From: SELP01 sp035969385
GTDB lineage: Bacteria; Pseudomonadota; Alphaproteobacteria; Rhodobacterales; Rhodobacteraceae
DNA length: 64,000 nt
NCBI RefSeq assembly: GCF_035969385.1
Contig: NZ_JAYKKJ010000008.1
Span: 124,001-188,000 of the forward strand
Direction of reading: 5' to 3'
The position numbers and the translations under genes are program-made. Positions 50,797-59,316 of the stretch are shown here, piece after piece; the stretch's first letter is position 1; each line of letters starts with the position of its first letter. The notes under the pieces were generated by a model. It saw only the letters and a list, made by a program, of their open reading frames with translations, did not search any database and had not been told where the DNA came from.

Positions 50797-51750
50797 TCAC
50801 AAGATCGAAAGGATATAGCCGACATATAGGCCGGTCAGGACAATCCCCCAGCCCCGCTTGATGTCCATCTTGAAAAAGACGAAAGGCACAAGGATGAGCG
50901 AGGCACCCGCCATGATCCACAGATCAAAGCGCAGGAATTGCGGATCAACGGGGATCGGCCCGACAAGACTGGCGACACCGATGATGCCCAGCAGGTTGAA
51001 CATGTTCGACCCGATGACATTGCCCAGCGCCACGTCGGCCTGACGGCGCAGCGCGGCCATCACCGTGGTGGCCAGTTCCGGCAGCGATGTGCCGACTGCG
51101 ACGAGGGTCAGACCTATGACGGTTTCGCTGACGTCGTAGGTGCGGGCGATGTTCACCGCCCCATCCACCAGAAGACTGGCGCCAAGCGGCAGACCGACCA
51201 GGCCGAGGACAAGAAACATGAATATCTTGGCCCAGGGCATGTCAGGGTCGGCCCCTTCGAGATCCTCCAGGTCATCTTCTTCGTCGGCGAGCCTGCACGC
51301 CCTGCGGTGTCGTTTGGCCGTCAGGAACGCATGGCAAAGCATGGCGGCAAGCGCCGCAAGAAGGATCAACCCAGAGATCCAATTGAACGTGCCCATGAAG
51401 GCCAGCGCGATGAACAGCGCCGTAGCCGCAATCATCTGGATGAAACTCGCGCGGGTGTCACACTCGCTTGTGTGCATGGCGGCCAGCAAGGCGGGCAAAC
51501 CGAGAACCAGAAGGACGTTGGCGGTGTTCGACCCGACCACGTTGCCCAGCGCAATGCCCGGCACCCCGTCCAGAATGGCCTGTACCGAGATCAGAAGTTC
51601 GGGCGCAGAGGTGCCGAAGGCCACGATGGTCAGCGACACGATCAGCGCCGGAACCCCAAGGCGCAGGGACAGGTTCACCGCCCCCCGCACAAGGGAATCC
51701 CCAGCCAATAGCAAGAGAACGAGCCCAAGGCCCACGTATATCCAATCCAT
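50797..51750 (-). CDS. Calcium/sodium antiporter (CaCA family)
   Basis: Ten-helix cation exchanger of 317 residues with the two inverted alpha repeats: VAFGTSAPELLISVQA with GNVVGSNTANVLLVLG, and VAVGTSLPELATTVMA with GNVIGSNMFNLLGIIG. An acidic cytoplasmic loop (DEEDDLEDLEGADPD) lies in the middle. It resembles E. coli YrbG. I start at ATG 51750 (MDWIYVGLGLVLLLLAG), at the first helix. Confidence 0.92.
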   Translation of the reverse strand: MDWIYVGLGLVLLLLAGDSLVRGAVNLSLRLGVPALIVSLTIVAFGTSAPELLISVQAILDGVPGIALGNVVGSNTANVLLVLGLPALLAAMHTSECDTRASFIQMIAATALFIALAFMGTFNWISGLILLAALAAMLCHAFLTAKRHRRACRLADEEDDLEDLEGADPDMPWAKIFMFLVLGLVGLPLGASLLVDGAVNIARTYDVSETVIGLTLVAVGTSLPELATTVMAALRRQADVALGNVIGSNMFNLLGIIGVASLVGPIPVDPQFLRFDLWIMAGASLILVPFVFFKMDIKRGWGIVLTGLYVGYILSIL

Positions 51751-51757
51751 CAGCACG

Positions 51758-51919
51758 TCAGGACTTTCCACAGGAACAGGGGCCGCGCCCAATGCGGAAG
51801 CGGCCACAGTTCGAACATTTCGCGTTTCTCAAGCGTTCCCGCCCCGGAAAGCGCAGCTTTCCAAACATGGCGAGGACAGCCATTCCGATGAGGAAGAAAG
51901 TGATAACCTTGAAAAGCAT
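51758..51919 (-). CDS. Small membrane-anchored zinc-ribbon protein
   Basis: A 53-residue protein: one N-terminal helix (MLFKVITFFLIGMAVLAMFG) then a short zinc-ribbon-like tail with KCSNCGRFRIGRGPCSCGKS (C-x2-C ... C-x-C). The ATG at 51919 overlaps the end region of the S49 protease gene, one base before its stop. Conserved small proteins of this kind occur beside sppA in Rhodobacteraceae; function unknown, perhaps a redox or zinc sensor at the membrane. Confidence 0.75.
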   Translation of the reverse strand: MLFKVITFFLIGMAVLAMFGKLRFPGRERLRNAKCSNCGRFRIGRGPCSCGKS

Positions 51920-51920
51920 G

Positions 51921-52715
51921 TCAGAGGCCGAACCGCGCAAAGGCGGCGCGTTCTTCGACGCCGGTCAGGATATCGTCGGTCAACTGTGCCCCGAACCGCG
52001 TGAACAGCGATTTTTTCGGGCCATAACGCCTGAACCGGACCTTGTCGCCGAACCGGTCTTTCATGAAAGGGACAAGATGCCCGATTCCGTCGGCCAGCCC
52101 GTTGTCGACCGCCGCCCGGCCAATCCAGACTTCGCCGGTGAACAGCGCCGGGTCGTCCGACAGACGCGTGCCGCGCCGGGCCTTCACATGGTCGATGAAG
52201 GCCGTATGGATGCTTTCCAGCCAGCCCTTGAGCCGTTTGACGTCAGCGGGCTTTTCCGGCTGAAACGGATCGAGGAAGGATTTCGATTTCCCCGCCGTAT
52301 GGACCCGGCGTTCCACGCCATAACGCCCGATCAATTCGCTCAGGCCAAAGTTTGCAGAGATCACGCCGATGGACCCGACGATAGAGCTGTCGTCGATCAG
52401 GATCTGGTCCGCCGCGCAAGCGAGCCAATACCCGCCCGAGGCCGCCACGTCTTCGACAAAGGCGAAGACCGGGACATCCTTTTCCGCAGCCAGCCTGCGG
52501 ATCCGGGCGGCGATCAGCGAGGATTGAACCGGCGACCCGCCCGGTGAATTGATTTCAAGCGCCACGGCAACCGGCTTGCCCCGCGCAAAGGCCCGCTCGA
52601 TCACCGGCCCAAGCGTGACATCGTCCAGCCCGCGCCCGGAATTGGCGATTTGCCCCTGAAGCCGGATGACGGCCACGGTCGGATCGGATTTGACGAAGGG
52701 GATCCAGCGTTTCAT
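51921..52715 (-). CDS. S49 family serine protease (SppA/SohB-like)
   Basis: Membrane-associated signal-peptide peptidase-like protease of 264 residues. The catalytic Ser lies in EDVAASGGYWLACAA and the Lys in SIVGSIGVISANFG; oxyanion-region LEINSPGGSPVQSS precedes them. There is no clear N-terminal membrane helix, so it is the short form that docks on the membrane. It is followed directly by the 53-residue zinc-ribbon gene. Confidence 0.9.
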   Translation of the reverse strand: MKRWIPFVKSDPTVAVIRLQGQIANSGRGLDDVTLGPVIERAFARGKPVAVALEINSPGGSPVQSSLIAARIRRLAAEKDVPVFAFVEDVAASGGYWLACAADQILIDDSSIVGSIGVISANFGLSELIGRYGVERRVHTAGKSKSFLDPFQPEKPADVKRLKGWLESIHTAFIDHVKARRGTRLSDDPALFTGEVWIGRAAVDNGLADGIGHLVPFMKDRFGDKVRFRRYGPKKSLFTRFGAQLTDDILTGVEERAAFARFGL

Positions 52716-52767
52716 GTGTCCTCATGTAGGGGTGAGCGGACAGGGCGACAAGCCGCGCGACCCGGCG

Positions 52768-53529
52768 TCATTGCCGGATTCGCCAACCTGTGCGGAAAAT
52801 CCACCAGATGGCGACAAGGCAAAGTGCCGTGAACCCCGCAATCGCCACAAGGCTGATGCCGACGGGCACATCCGCCTGTTCGAAGAAGGACCAGCGGAAC
52901 CCGGAAATCAGGTAGTGGACCGGGTTGAACAGGGTCACCGTCTGCCAGAAGGGCGGCAGCATGGAGGTCGAATAGAAACTGCCTCCAAGGAACACCAGCG
53001 GGGTGATGATCAGCATCGGGATCAGGTTCAACTGTTCAAAATTTCCGGCCCAGATGCCGATGATGAACCCCAGAAGCGAGAAACTGAGGCAGGTCAGCAC
53101 AAGGAAGGCCAGCATTGCGCCGGGGTGCGCGATGGAGACATCCACAAAGAAGAACGAGGTCAGCAGGATCACCACCCCGATCACCAACGCCTTTGTCGCC
53201 GCCGCGCCGACATAGCCCGCCGTCACCTCGAGGAAATTCACGGGCGCCGATAGGATTTCGTAGATGGAGCCGGTGAACTTCGGGAAATAGATCCCGAAGG
53301 ACGCGTTGGACGTGGCCTGTGTCATCACCGAAAGCATGATCAGCCCCGGCACGATGAAGGCCCCGTATCCCACGCCTTCAACCTCGTTTATGCGGCTGCC
53401 GATGGCGGCCCCGAAGACCACGAAATACAGCGATGTGGACACCACAGGCGACAGGATGGATTGCCGGAAGGTGCGGAAGAACCGCGCCATTTCGAACAGA
53501 TAGATGGACCGAACTGCACCGAGGTTCAT
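52768..53529 (-). CDS. ABC-2 type exporter permease
   Basis: Six-helix ABC-2 permease of 253 residues with the family pattern PGLIMLSVMTQATSNASFGIYFPK and NPVHYLISGFRWSFF. It pairs with the ATPase gene upstream, overlapping it by four bases. The pair resembles YadG/YadH or NodIJ-like exporters; the cargo is unknown. Confidence 0.9.
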   Translation of the reverse strand: MNLGAVRSIYLFEMARFFRTFRQSILSPVVSTSLYFVVFGAAIGSRINEVEGVGYGAFIVPGLIMLSVMTQATSNASFGIYFPKFTGSIYEILSAPVNFLEVTAGYVGAAATKALVIGVVILLTSFFFVDVSIAHPGAMLAFLVLTCLSFSLLGFIIGIWAGNFEQLNLIPMLIITPLVFLGGSFYSTSMLPPFWQTVTLFNPVHYLISGFRWSFFEQADVPVGISLVAIAGFTALCLVAIWWIFRTGWRIRQ

Positions 53530-54452
53530 GCGTCTTCCTTCACCAGCCCGACGAAGATTTCCTCGAGGCTGCTTTGTTTCGTGGACAGGTCCGCCATGTT
53601 CAGCCCGGCCTTTTGCAGGTCGGACAACAGGGTTGTGATCCCGGTCCGTTCGGCCCGCGTGTCGTAGGCATAGACAAGATGCGTGCCATCCTTGGACAGG
53701 GTCAGATCGTAGGCAGACAGCGTGTCGGGGATCGCCGTGGCAGGGTCGGACAGCTGAATGGTCAGTTCCTTGCGGCCCATCCGGGCCATCAGCGCGGCCT
53801 TTTCTTCGACCAAGAGGATTTCACCCTTGTTGATCACGGCCACGCGGTCGGCGATGGCCTCGGCCTCTTCGATGTAATGGGTGGTCAGGATGATGGTGAC
53901 GCCCTGCGCCCGAAGATGCTCCACGACCGCCCACATATCCTTGCGCAGTTCCACATCGACCCCGGCTGTGGGTTCGTCGAGGAACAGGATGCGCGGCTCG
54001 TGGGCGAGCGCCTTGGCGATCAGGACGCGCCGTTTCATGCCCCCGGACAGGGCCATGATCTTGCTGTCTTTCTTGTCCAGCAGGGACAACCGCGCCAGCA
54101 CGTCGTCGACAAAGCCCTGATTGCGGGGCCGACCGAACAGCCCGCGCGAAAAGGACACCGATGCATTGACCGTTTCAAAGGCTTCGAGGCTGAGTTCCTG
54201 CGGCACCAGTCCGATCAGGTCGCGCGCCTTGCGATAGTCCCGCACGACATCATGGCCGGCGACGAGAACCTGCCCCGAGGTCGGCATGGTGATCCCGCAG
54301 ATGGCGGAAATCAGGGTCGTCTTGCCCGCCCCGTTGGGGCCGAGAAGGGCGATGATCTCGCCCTCTTCAATATCGAGATTGACGCCCTTCAGGGCCTCGA
54401 ACCCAGAGTCGTAGGTCTTGCGCAGGTCGGTGACCTTTACGATTGGTGGCAT
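53526..54452 (-). CDS. ABC exporter ATP-binding protein
   Basis: ATPase of 308 residues. Walker A is GPNGAGKTT, the signature MALSGGMKRRV, Walker B ILFLDEPTAGVD and the switch His in LTTHYIEEAE. The C-terminal 80 residues form the extension usual in ABC-2 drug/polysaccharide-type exporters. It acts with the downstream permease. Confidence 0.93.
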   Translation of the reverse strand: MPPIVKVTDLRKTYDSGFEALKGVNLDIEEGEIIALLGPNGAGKTTLISAICGITMPTSGQVLVAGHDVVRDYRKARDLIGLVPQELSLEAFETVNASVSFSRGLFGRPRNQGFVDDVLARLSLLDKKDSKIMALSGGMKRRVLIAKALAHEPRILFLDEPTAGVDVELRKDMWAVVEHLRAQGVTIILTTHYIEEAEAIADRVAVINKGEILLVEEKAALMARMGRKELTIQLSDPATAIPDTLSAYDLTLSKDGTHLVYAYDTRAERTGITTLLSDLQKAGLNMADLSTKQSSLEEIFVGLVKEDA

Positions 54453-54499
54453 GTGTTTCCCCGTTGGTTGGGCGCACAGTAGAGCACGGACCGGACAGA

Positions 54500-54532
54500 G
54501 GAAAGGGGCCGCCCCGAGATGGAAGCGGCCCC
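54500..54532 (-). terminator. Rho-independent terminator of the glutamate dehydrogenase gene
   Basis: On the minus strand GGGGCCGC, a 12-base loop and GCGGCCCC (54505-54532) are followed by TTTCCTCTG, 26 bases after the gdh stop. It separates gdh from the ABC exporter genes. Confidence 0.7.
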
Positions 54533-54557
54533 CGATTTTCCTTCGCGAATTGTTGGG

Positions 54558-55985
54558 TCAGAGACCCTTGGCGCGATAGCTACCCGCAACCCGGCCGATC
54601 GCCACAAGGTAAGCGGCGGTGCGCAGGTCCGACACATCGCTGCGGCCGTGCCAAACCTCGCGCATCGACTGATAGGCCGTGCGCATCGTGTCATCCAGAC
54701 CGGACCGGACCAGTTCCAACTCGCCCGCGCCACGCAGGTATTCCGACTTGAACCGTTCCGAAAGGGCGCCCATGCCCTTCTCGACGCTCAGCCGCTCCAG
54801 CTCGTCGATGATCAGCTGCGCCCGGGCCTCTTCCGACCGGCGCTGCATCCTGCCGAACCGGATGTGCGACAGGTTCTTGACCCATTCGAAATAGGACACG
54901 GTCACACCGCCCGCGTTGGCATACATGTCGGGGATGATCACGACGCCCTTCTTCTGAAGCACCTCGTCCGCCCCGGCGGTGATCGGGCCGTTTGCAGCCT
55001 CGATAATCAGTTTGGCCTTGATCCGTTTGGCGTTGGACAGGTTGATCACCCCTTCCATCGCGGCGGGGATCAGGATGTCGCAATCGGATTCAAGAACCGC
55101 AGCCCCGTCTTCGTGATGTCGCGCGTCGGGATAACCTGCGATCCCGCCGTGCTTGTTCATCCATTCGCGGACCGCTTCGACATTGATCCCGCTTTCATCA
55201 TGCAGCGCACCGTCGCGTTCGATGATCCCGGTGATCAGCGCGCCGTCCTCCTCGGACAGGAATTTGGCAGCGTGATAGCCAACGTTGCCGAGGCCCTGAA
55301 CGACAACCCGTTTGCCGTCGAGTTTGCCGGACATCCCGGCCTTTTCGATGTCGGTCTTGTCACGGAAAAATTCACGCAGGGCATATTGAACACCGCGGCC
55401 CGTCGCTTCGGTCCGGCCCTGAATGCCGCCCTGATTGATCGGTTTACCGGTCACGCAGGCACGGCCGTTGATGTCGGTTGTGTTCATCCGCATGTATTGG
55501 TCGGCGATCCACGCCATTTCCCGTTCGCCAGTGCCCATGTCGGGGGCAGGCACGTTTTGCGACGGGTGGATCAGGTCGCGCTTGGCCAGTTCATAGGCAA
55601 AGCGGCGGGTGATCTGTTCCAGTTCATGTTCTTCGTATTCGCGGGGGTCGATGCACAACCCGCCCTTGGACCCGCCGAACGGCGCTTCGACCAGCGCGCA
55701 TTTGTAGGTCATCAGCGCGGCCAGCGCCTCGACCTCGTCCTGGTTGACGCTGGTGGCATAGCGGATGCCGCCCTTGACCGGCTCCATGTGTTCGGAATGG
55801 ACCGACCGGTAGCCGGTGAAGGTCTGGATGCCGCCCCGCAGACGCACGCCAAACCGGACCGTATAGGTGGCGTTGCAGACCCGGATCTTTTCTTCAAGTC
55901 CGGGGGACAGATCCATCAGGGCAACCGCCCTGTTGAACATGATGTCGACGCTTTCGCGAAAACTGGGTTCCTTGTGCCGTGCCAT
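54558..55985 (-). CDS. Glu/Leu/Phe/Val family dehydrogenase, probably glutamate dehydrogenase
   Basis: Oxidative deaminase of 475 residues. The substrate lysines lie in KGGIRY and ALMTYKCALVEAPFGGSKGG, the catalytic Asp follows in NVPAPDMGTG, and the Rossmann site is VVVQGLGNVGYHAAKFL. Length and motifs match the NAD(P)-dependent hexameric glutamate dehydrogenase of Rhodobacteraceae, linking glutamate to 2-oxoglutarate. It is monocistronic with its own terminator. Confidence 0.9.
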   Translation of the reverse strand: MARHKEPSFRESVDIMFNRAVALMDLSPGLEEKIRVCNATYTVRFGVRLRGGIQTFTGYRSVHSEHMEPVKGGIRYATSVNQDEVEALAALMTYKCALVEAPFGGSKGGLCIDPREYEEHELEQITRRFAYELAKRDLIHPSQNVPAPDMGTGEREMAWIADQYMRMNTTDINGRACVTGKPINQGGIQGRTEATGRGVQYALREFFRDKTDIEKAGMSGKLDGKRVVVQGLGNVGYHAAKFLSEEDGALITGIIERDGALHDESGINVEAVREWMNKHGGIAGYPDARHHEDGAAVLESDCDILIPAAMEGVINLSNAKRIKAKLIIEAANGPITAGADEVLQKKGVVIIPDMYANAGGVTVSYFEWVKNLSHIRFGRMQRRSEEARAQLIIDELERLSVEKGMGALSERFKSEYLRGAGELELVRSGLDDTMRTAYQSMREVWHGRSDVSDLRTAAYLVAIGRVAGSYRAKGL

Positions 55986-56087
55986 TACCGGGCCCTTTCG
56001 TGGAGGAGTGTGGCGGAATGAGAATTGCCGGACGGGCGGAGCCTATCCGGAACTTGGTTAACAACCGATGTGCATCCGCCGTGCCCA

Positions 56088-56966
56088 TCAGCCTGTCCAG
56101 AATTCGCCAAATTGGCGGTTACGCTTTTCCACGTCCCGGATCCGCGCCAGCGTATCGTCCGGGGATCGCGCAACCAGCGTTGCCACGATCGATTCAATCA
56201 GAACCATTGTCGCCGCGTAGGACGAAAAGAACTGCGGCGATTCCGATGGGACGATGAACCCGACAGTGGCGTGCTTCAGAACCGGGCAGGCGTAGTCGTC
56301 GGTGATGACAATCACACTTGCGCCCGCGTCGGCGGCCATTTCCGCGGCGACAACGGCCCGCCGGGCGTAGGGCTGCTTGGTGATCAGGAACAGCACATCA
56401 CCGGGCCCCTGCCCGGCCAGCGCAGCCCCCACGGATTCACCGCGCCGCCCGGCAAGCATCCAGTTCGAGGTGAAATAGCTTGCCAGATAGGCAAGGTACT
56501 CGACACTTCCCGATGCTCCAAAGGCCCCGAACAGAACGACATTGCGCGCCTTCAACAGAAGGTTCACCGCAGCGTCGATCCTGTCTTTCGGGTTCAGTTC
56601 CCGCATCTCGGTAATATTGGCGATACAGGCGGCGGCCTGACGTCCAAGGATCGTCCCCTTGGTTTCGCCGTCCGCGCGCAGCCGCTGCGCCTTTTCCCCC
56701 GCGCCCCCGATCTGCCGTTCAACCGCGCCACGGGTCAGTTCACGCATGTCTTCGTAGCTTTCAAAGCCCAGCGCCCGGGCCAGCCGCGACAGGGTCGCGG
56801 GCGACACCCCGGTCCCGGCCGAGATCGACCGAAGCGACCGGGTGGCAATGTCGACCGGGTTACGCAGGACGACATCCGCCGCCTCGCGCAGCTTCTCCGA
56901 CAGGTCGCTGTAATGGGTGGCGATGATCTCTTCGATCGTTGCCGGTGGCTTTTCATGTCTTGTCAT
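56088..56966 (-). CDS. MurR/RpiR family transcriptional regulator
   Basis: Regulator of 292 residues: N-terminal helix-turn-helix (RSISAGTGVSPATLSRLARALGFESYEDM) and C-terminal SIS sugar-phosphate-binding domain (LFGAFGASGSVEYLAYLA, DVLFLITKQPYARRAV, VIVITDDYACPVLKHA). I start at 56966 (MTRHEKPPATIEEI); longer frames would read through the operator palindromes. It is divergent from the BKACE-family enzyme gene and probably represses both, releasing in response to a metabolite. Confidence 0.88.
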   Translation of the reverse strand: MTRHEKPPATIEEIIATHYSDLSEKLREAADVVLRNPVDIATRSLRSISAGTGVSPATLSRLARALGFESYEDMRELTRGAVERQIGGAGEKAQRLRADGETKGTILGRQAAACIANITEMRELNPKDRIDAAVNLLLKARNVVLFGAFGASGSVEYLAYLASYFTSNWMLAGRRGESVGAALAGQGPGDVLFLITKQPYARRAVVAAEMAADAGASVIVITDDYACPVLKHATVGFIVPSESPQFFSSYAATMVLIESIVATLVARSPDDTLARIRDVEKRNRQFGEFWTG

Positions 56967-56985
56967 ACGCATGACGCTGTCACTC

Positions 56986-57022
56986 GTTTCAGCTGTTGTC
57001 AACAAGTGAAACATGTGTTTCA
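56986..57022. promoter_or_regulatory. Three-half-site palindromic operator between the RpiR and BKACE genes
   Basis: TGAAACA, two bases, TGTTTCA (57007-57022) is a perfect palindrome. The same TGAAAC also closes a second, larger palindrome with GTTTCA at 56986-56991, whose centre TGTTG, T, CAACA (56994-57004) is itself symmetric. So half-sites GTTTCA, TGAAAC and GTTTCA alternate across 37 bases between the divergent genes. This is the expected operator of the adjacent RpiR regulator. Confidence 0.7.
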
Positions 57023-57084
57023 AGACATGTCAGAAGGCGACAAAGAATCGCCCGCTCAACAGTGACAGGTTGGAGGAAGTGCGT

Positions 57085-57906
57085 TTGCCTCAGCACGATC
57101 CGCTTCGAATAATGGTTGCCCCGACGGGGGCACTTCGGTCCAAGTTGGACCACGCGGCCCTTCCGATAACACCCGGCGAAATTGCGCGGGCCGCTGCGGA
57201 TTGTCAGGCCGTCGGCGCGTCGGACCTTCACCTTCATGTCCGCGACGCGAACGGGAACCATTCGCTCGATGCCGGTTTGATCCTTGAAACCATGGCAGAA
57301 GTGAACGCGCTGGCACCCGATCTTCGCGTACAACTGTCAACCGACTCTGCCGGATACTTCGAGGTGACGGCCCAGCTGCGTGTCCTGCAACGGGTCGTGC
57401 CACAGGCGGCCAGCATCAACATCCGCGAAATGGCGCGTGATGAAGCGATTGCGGCCCGCCTTTACAAGTTTGCCGCGGCGGCAGAGATCGAGGTGCAGCA
57501 TATCCTTTATGGCCCCGAAGATCTTCGGTTGCTGTACCGGTGGATGGCGGGCGGGATCGTACCCGCAACACAGTCCAGCATCCTGTGCGTGACCGGCCGC
57601 GCATCCCCTTTCCTTGCGGGGCGCACCGAAGAACTTGGCCGGATTGCATCGGCGCTGCGCGGTTGGCGCGGGGACTGGATGGTGTCCTGTCACGGGCAAC
57701 ATGAACTTGCCGTTGCGAGCAAAGCGATTGCCATGGGTGGCCATGTCCGGGTCGGGTTTGAAAACAACCTTAGACGCCCTGACGGAACCCTCGCCGCCGA
57801 CAACGCAGAACAGGTGGCAGCGGTGGCGTTGGCCGGACATCGGGCCGGTCGCCCCCTATTCCGGTCGCCCATGGTGCAGGACGGCCAACGCCGCGCGGCG
57901 GGGTAA
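57085..57906 (+). CDS. BKACE-family (DUF849) beta-keto acid cleavage enzyme
   Basis: A 273-residue TIM-barrel enzyme of the BKACE family (3-keto-5-aminohexanoate cleavage enzyme and relatives), which splits beta-keto acids with acetyl-CoA. Zinc-binding His residues appear in DLHLHVRDANG (about 50-60) and VGFENNL near the C-terminus replaces the usual GLEDN. The common STGG and NVGSMNF segments are altered to STDSAGYF and INIREMARD, so it is a divergent subgroup. I start at TTG 57085, eight bases after GGAGG; the GTG at 57079 is too close to that site. Confidence 0.82.
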   Translation: MPQHDPLRIMVAPTGALRSKLDHAALPITPGEIARAAADCQAVGASDLHLHVRDANGNHSLDAGLILETMAEVNALAPDLRVQLSTDSAGYFEVTAQLRVLQRVVPQAASINIREMARDEAIAARLYKFAAAAEIEVQHILYGPEDLRLLYRWMAGGIVPATQSSILCVTGRASPFLAGRTEELGRIASALRGWRGDWMVSCHGQHELAVASKAIAMGGHVRVGFENNLRRPDGTLAADNAEQVAAVALAGHRAGRPLFRSPMVQDGQRRAAG

Positions 57907-58062
57907 CATCCGGCTGGCGGCACTTCGCCAAGGCGATCGGAACGCTTGCCACGCCGCTGCCGACTTGCGAAAACACGGAAGAGGTCGCAGCCACGGGGGG
58001 AGGCGACAAAACGGAATGCGGGCCAGCAGATGGTCGGCGTCCGCTGTGTGAAGGTCTGCGAG

Positions 58063-59187
58063 ATGCCCAGTTTGGTTCGGTTGCTGTTTGTCACAACGGT
58101 TTGCGCCGCCTTGGCCGCTTGCGGGGCGCTGCCGCGCGGTGCTGGCCTGCAAAGCGAGATCATCGCCGCCGGATCGTCGGACCAGTCAGCGCCGGTTGGG
58201 TATGCCGTTGCATCGGTAACGCGGGCAAACCTGGCGACCTTTGCGGATTGGCCGGATGGCAGTGCACAACGCAACAACTGGATTGGCCGTGTCCAGCAGC
58301 CCGCGAACAGGATCATCGCACCCGGCGACACCCTTCAGATCGTGGTGTGGAGCGCCGAGGATGGCGGGCTATTGAATGCGCCAGGACAGCGGCAGGTCTC
58401 CCTGCCCGACATCCGGGTTTCCCCGAACGGAGAAATCTTCCTGCCATTCGTCGGCGCGCTGCGCGTTGCAGGCATGAGCCCCGAACACGCGCGGTCCCGG
58501 ATCGAGGAGAAGTATATCGACGTCTCGCCATCGGCGCAGGTGCAGGTCAATCTGGTCGAGGGGCGCCAAAGCACAGTCAGTCTTGTCGGCGGGGTCGGGT
58601 CCCCCGGGGTCTATCCGCTGCCCGATACGGACTTCACCGTTATGGGTTTGATTGCGCAGGGGGGCGGTGTGGCCACAGGGCTGTCCAACCCGCAGATCCG
58701 GCTGCACCGGGGAGGGCGGATCTACGGGACCTCCGTCGGCCGTATGATGGACAACCCATCGCTGGACACGACCCTTGTCGGCGGCGACAAGGTCTTTGTC
58801 GAGGAGGACGACCGATACTTCCTGTCTCTTGGGGCCGCCGGGTCCGAAGCGATCCATCCCTTTACCAAGGACCGGGTCACCGCGCTGGAAGCGCTTTCAA
58901 TTGTCGGCGGCGTTTCCGACAGCCGGGCCGACCCTCAGGGCATCCTGATCCTTCGGGAATACCCGCAAAGTGCCGTCCGGGCAGATGGTCGTACCGGACC
59001 CTCTGATAGCCGCATGGTGTTTACCATAGATCTGACCAGCGCAGACGGCCTGTTCAGCGCAGGTCGCTTCCCGCTTCAGTCGGGTGACCTGATCTATGTC
59101 ACGGAAAGCCCTGTGACAGCCGCGCAGACCGTGTTCGGCCTGATCGGCAGTGTGTTCGGACTCGCAAATCAGGTCAGTTCAAACTAG
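58063..59187 (+). CDS. Polysaccharide export lipoprotein (Wza/GfcE-like)
   Basis: Outer-membrane export lipoprotein of 374 residues. The signal peptide ends in the lipobox AALAACGAL (Cys at about residue 20). A polysaccharide export domain follows (IIAPGDTLQIVVWSAEDGG, VSPNGEIFLPFVGALRVAGM) and two SLBB-like domains (VSLVGGVGSPGVYPL, AVSNSR-type region near VTALEALSIVGGVS). I start at ATG 58063. It should form the channel for a capsule or exopolysaccharide made by a locus that seems to continue to the right; no Wzc partner is in the window. Confidence 0.88.
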   Translation: MPSLVRLLFVTTVCAALAACGALPRGAGLQSEIIAAGSSDQSAPVGYAVASVTRANLATFADWPDGSAQRNNWIGRVQQPANRIIAPGDTLQIVVWSAEDGGLLNAPGQRQVSLPDIRVSPNGEIFLPFVGALRVAGMSPEHARSRIEEKYIDVSPSAQVQVNLVEGRQSTVSLVGGVGSPGVYPLPDTDFTVMGLIAQGGGVATGLSNPQIRLHRGGRIYGTSVGRMMDNPSLDTTLVGGDKVFVEEDDRYFLSLGAAGSEAIHPFTKDRVTALEALSIVGGVSDSRADPQGILILREYPQSAVRADGRTGPSDSRMVFTIDLTSADGLFSAGRFPLQSGDLIYVTESPVTAAQTVFGLIGSVFGLANQVSSN

Positions 59188-59238
59188 GCAGACGACCATT
59201 TTTGATCCGCTATGACCGCCACCCGGCGGCCATGAACC

Positions 59239-59254
59239 TTGCGAATTTTCGCAA
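59239..59254. promoter_or_regulatory. Palindrome upstream of the RTX gene
   Basis: TTGCGAA, two bases, TTCGCAA form a perfect 7-bp palindrome about 65 bases before the RTX protein start. It may be a regulator binding site; no T-run follows, so it is not a terminator. Confidence 0.4.
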
Positions 59255-59316
59255 AGCGCCACCGGGCTGCCACAATGCCCTGACCCGCCGTTAACCCCCA
59301 CCAACGCACCTTCGCC

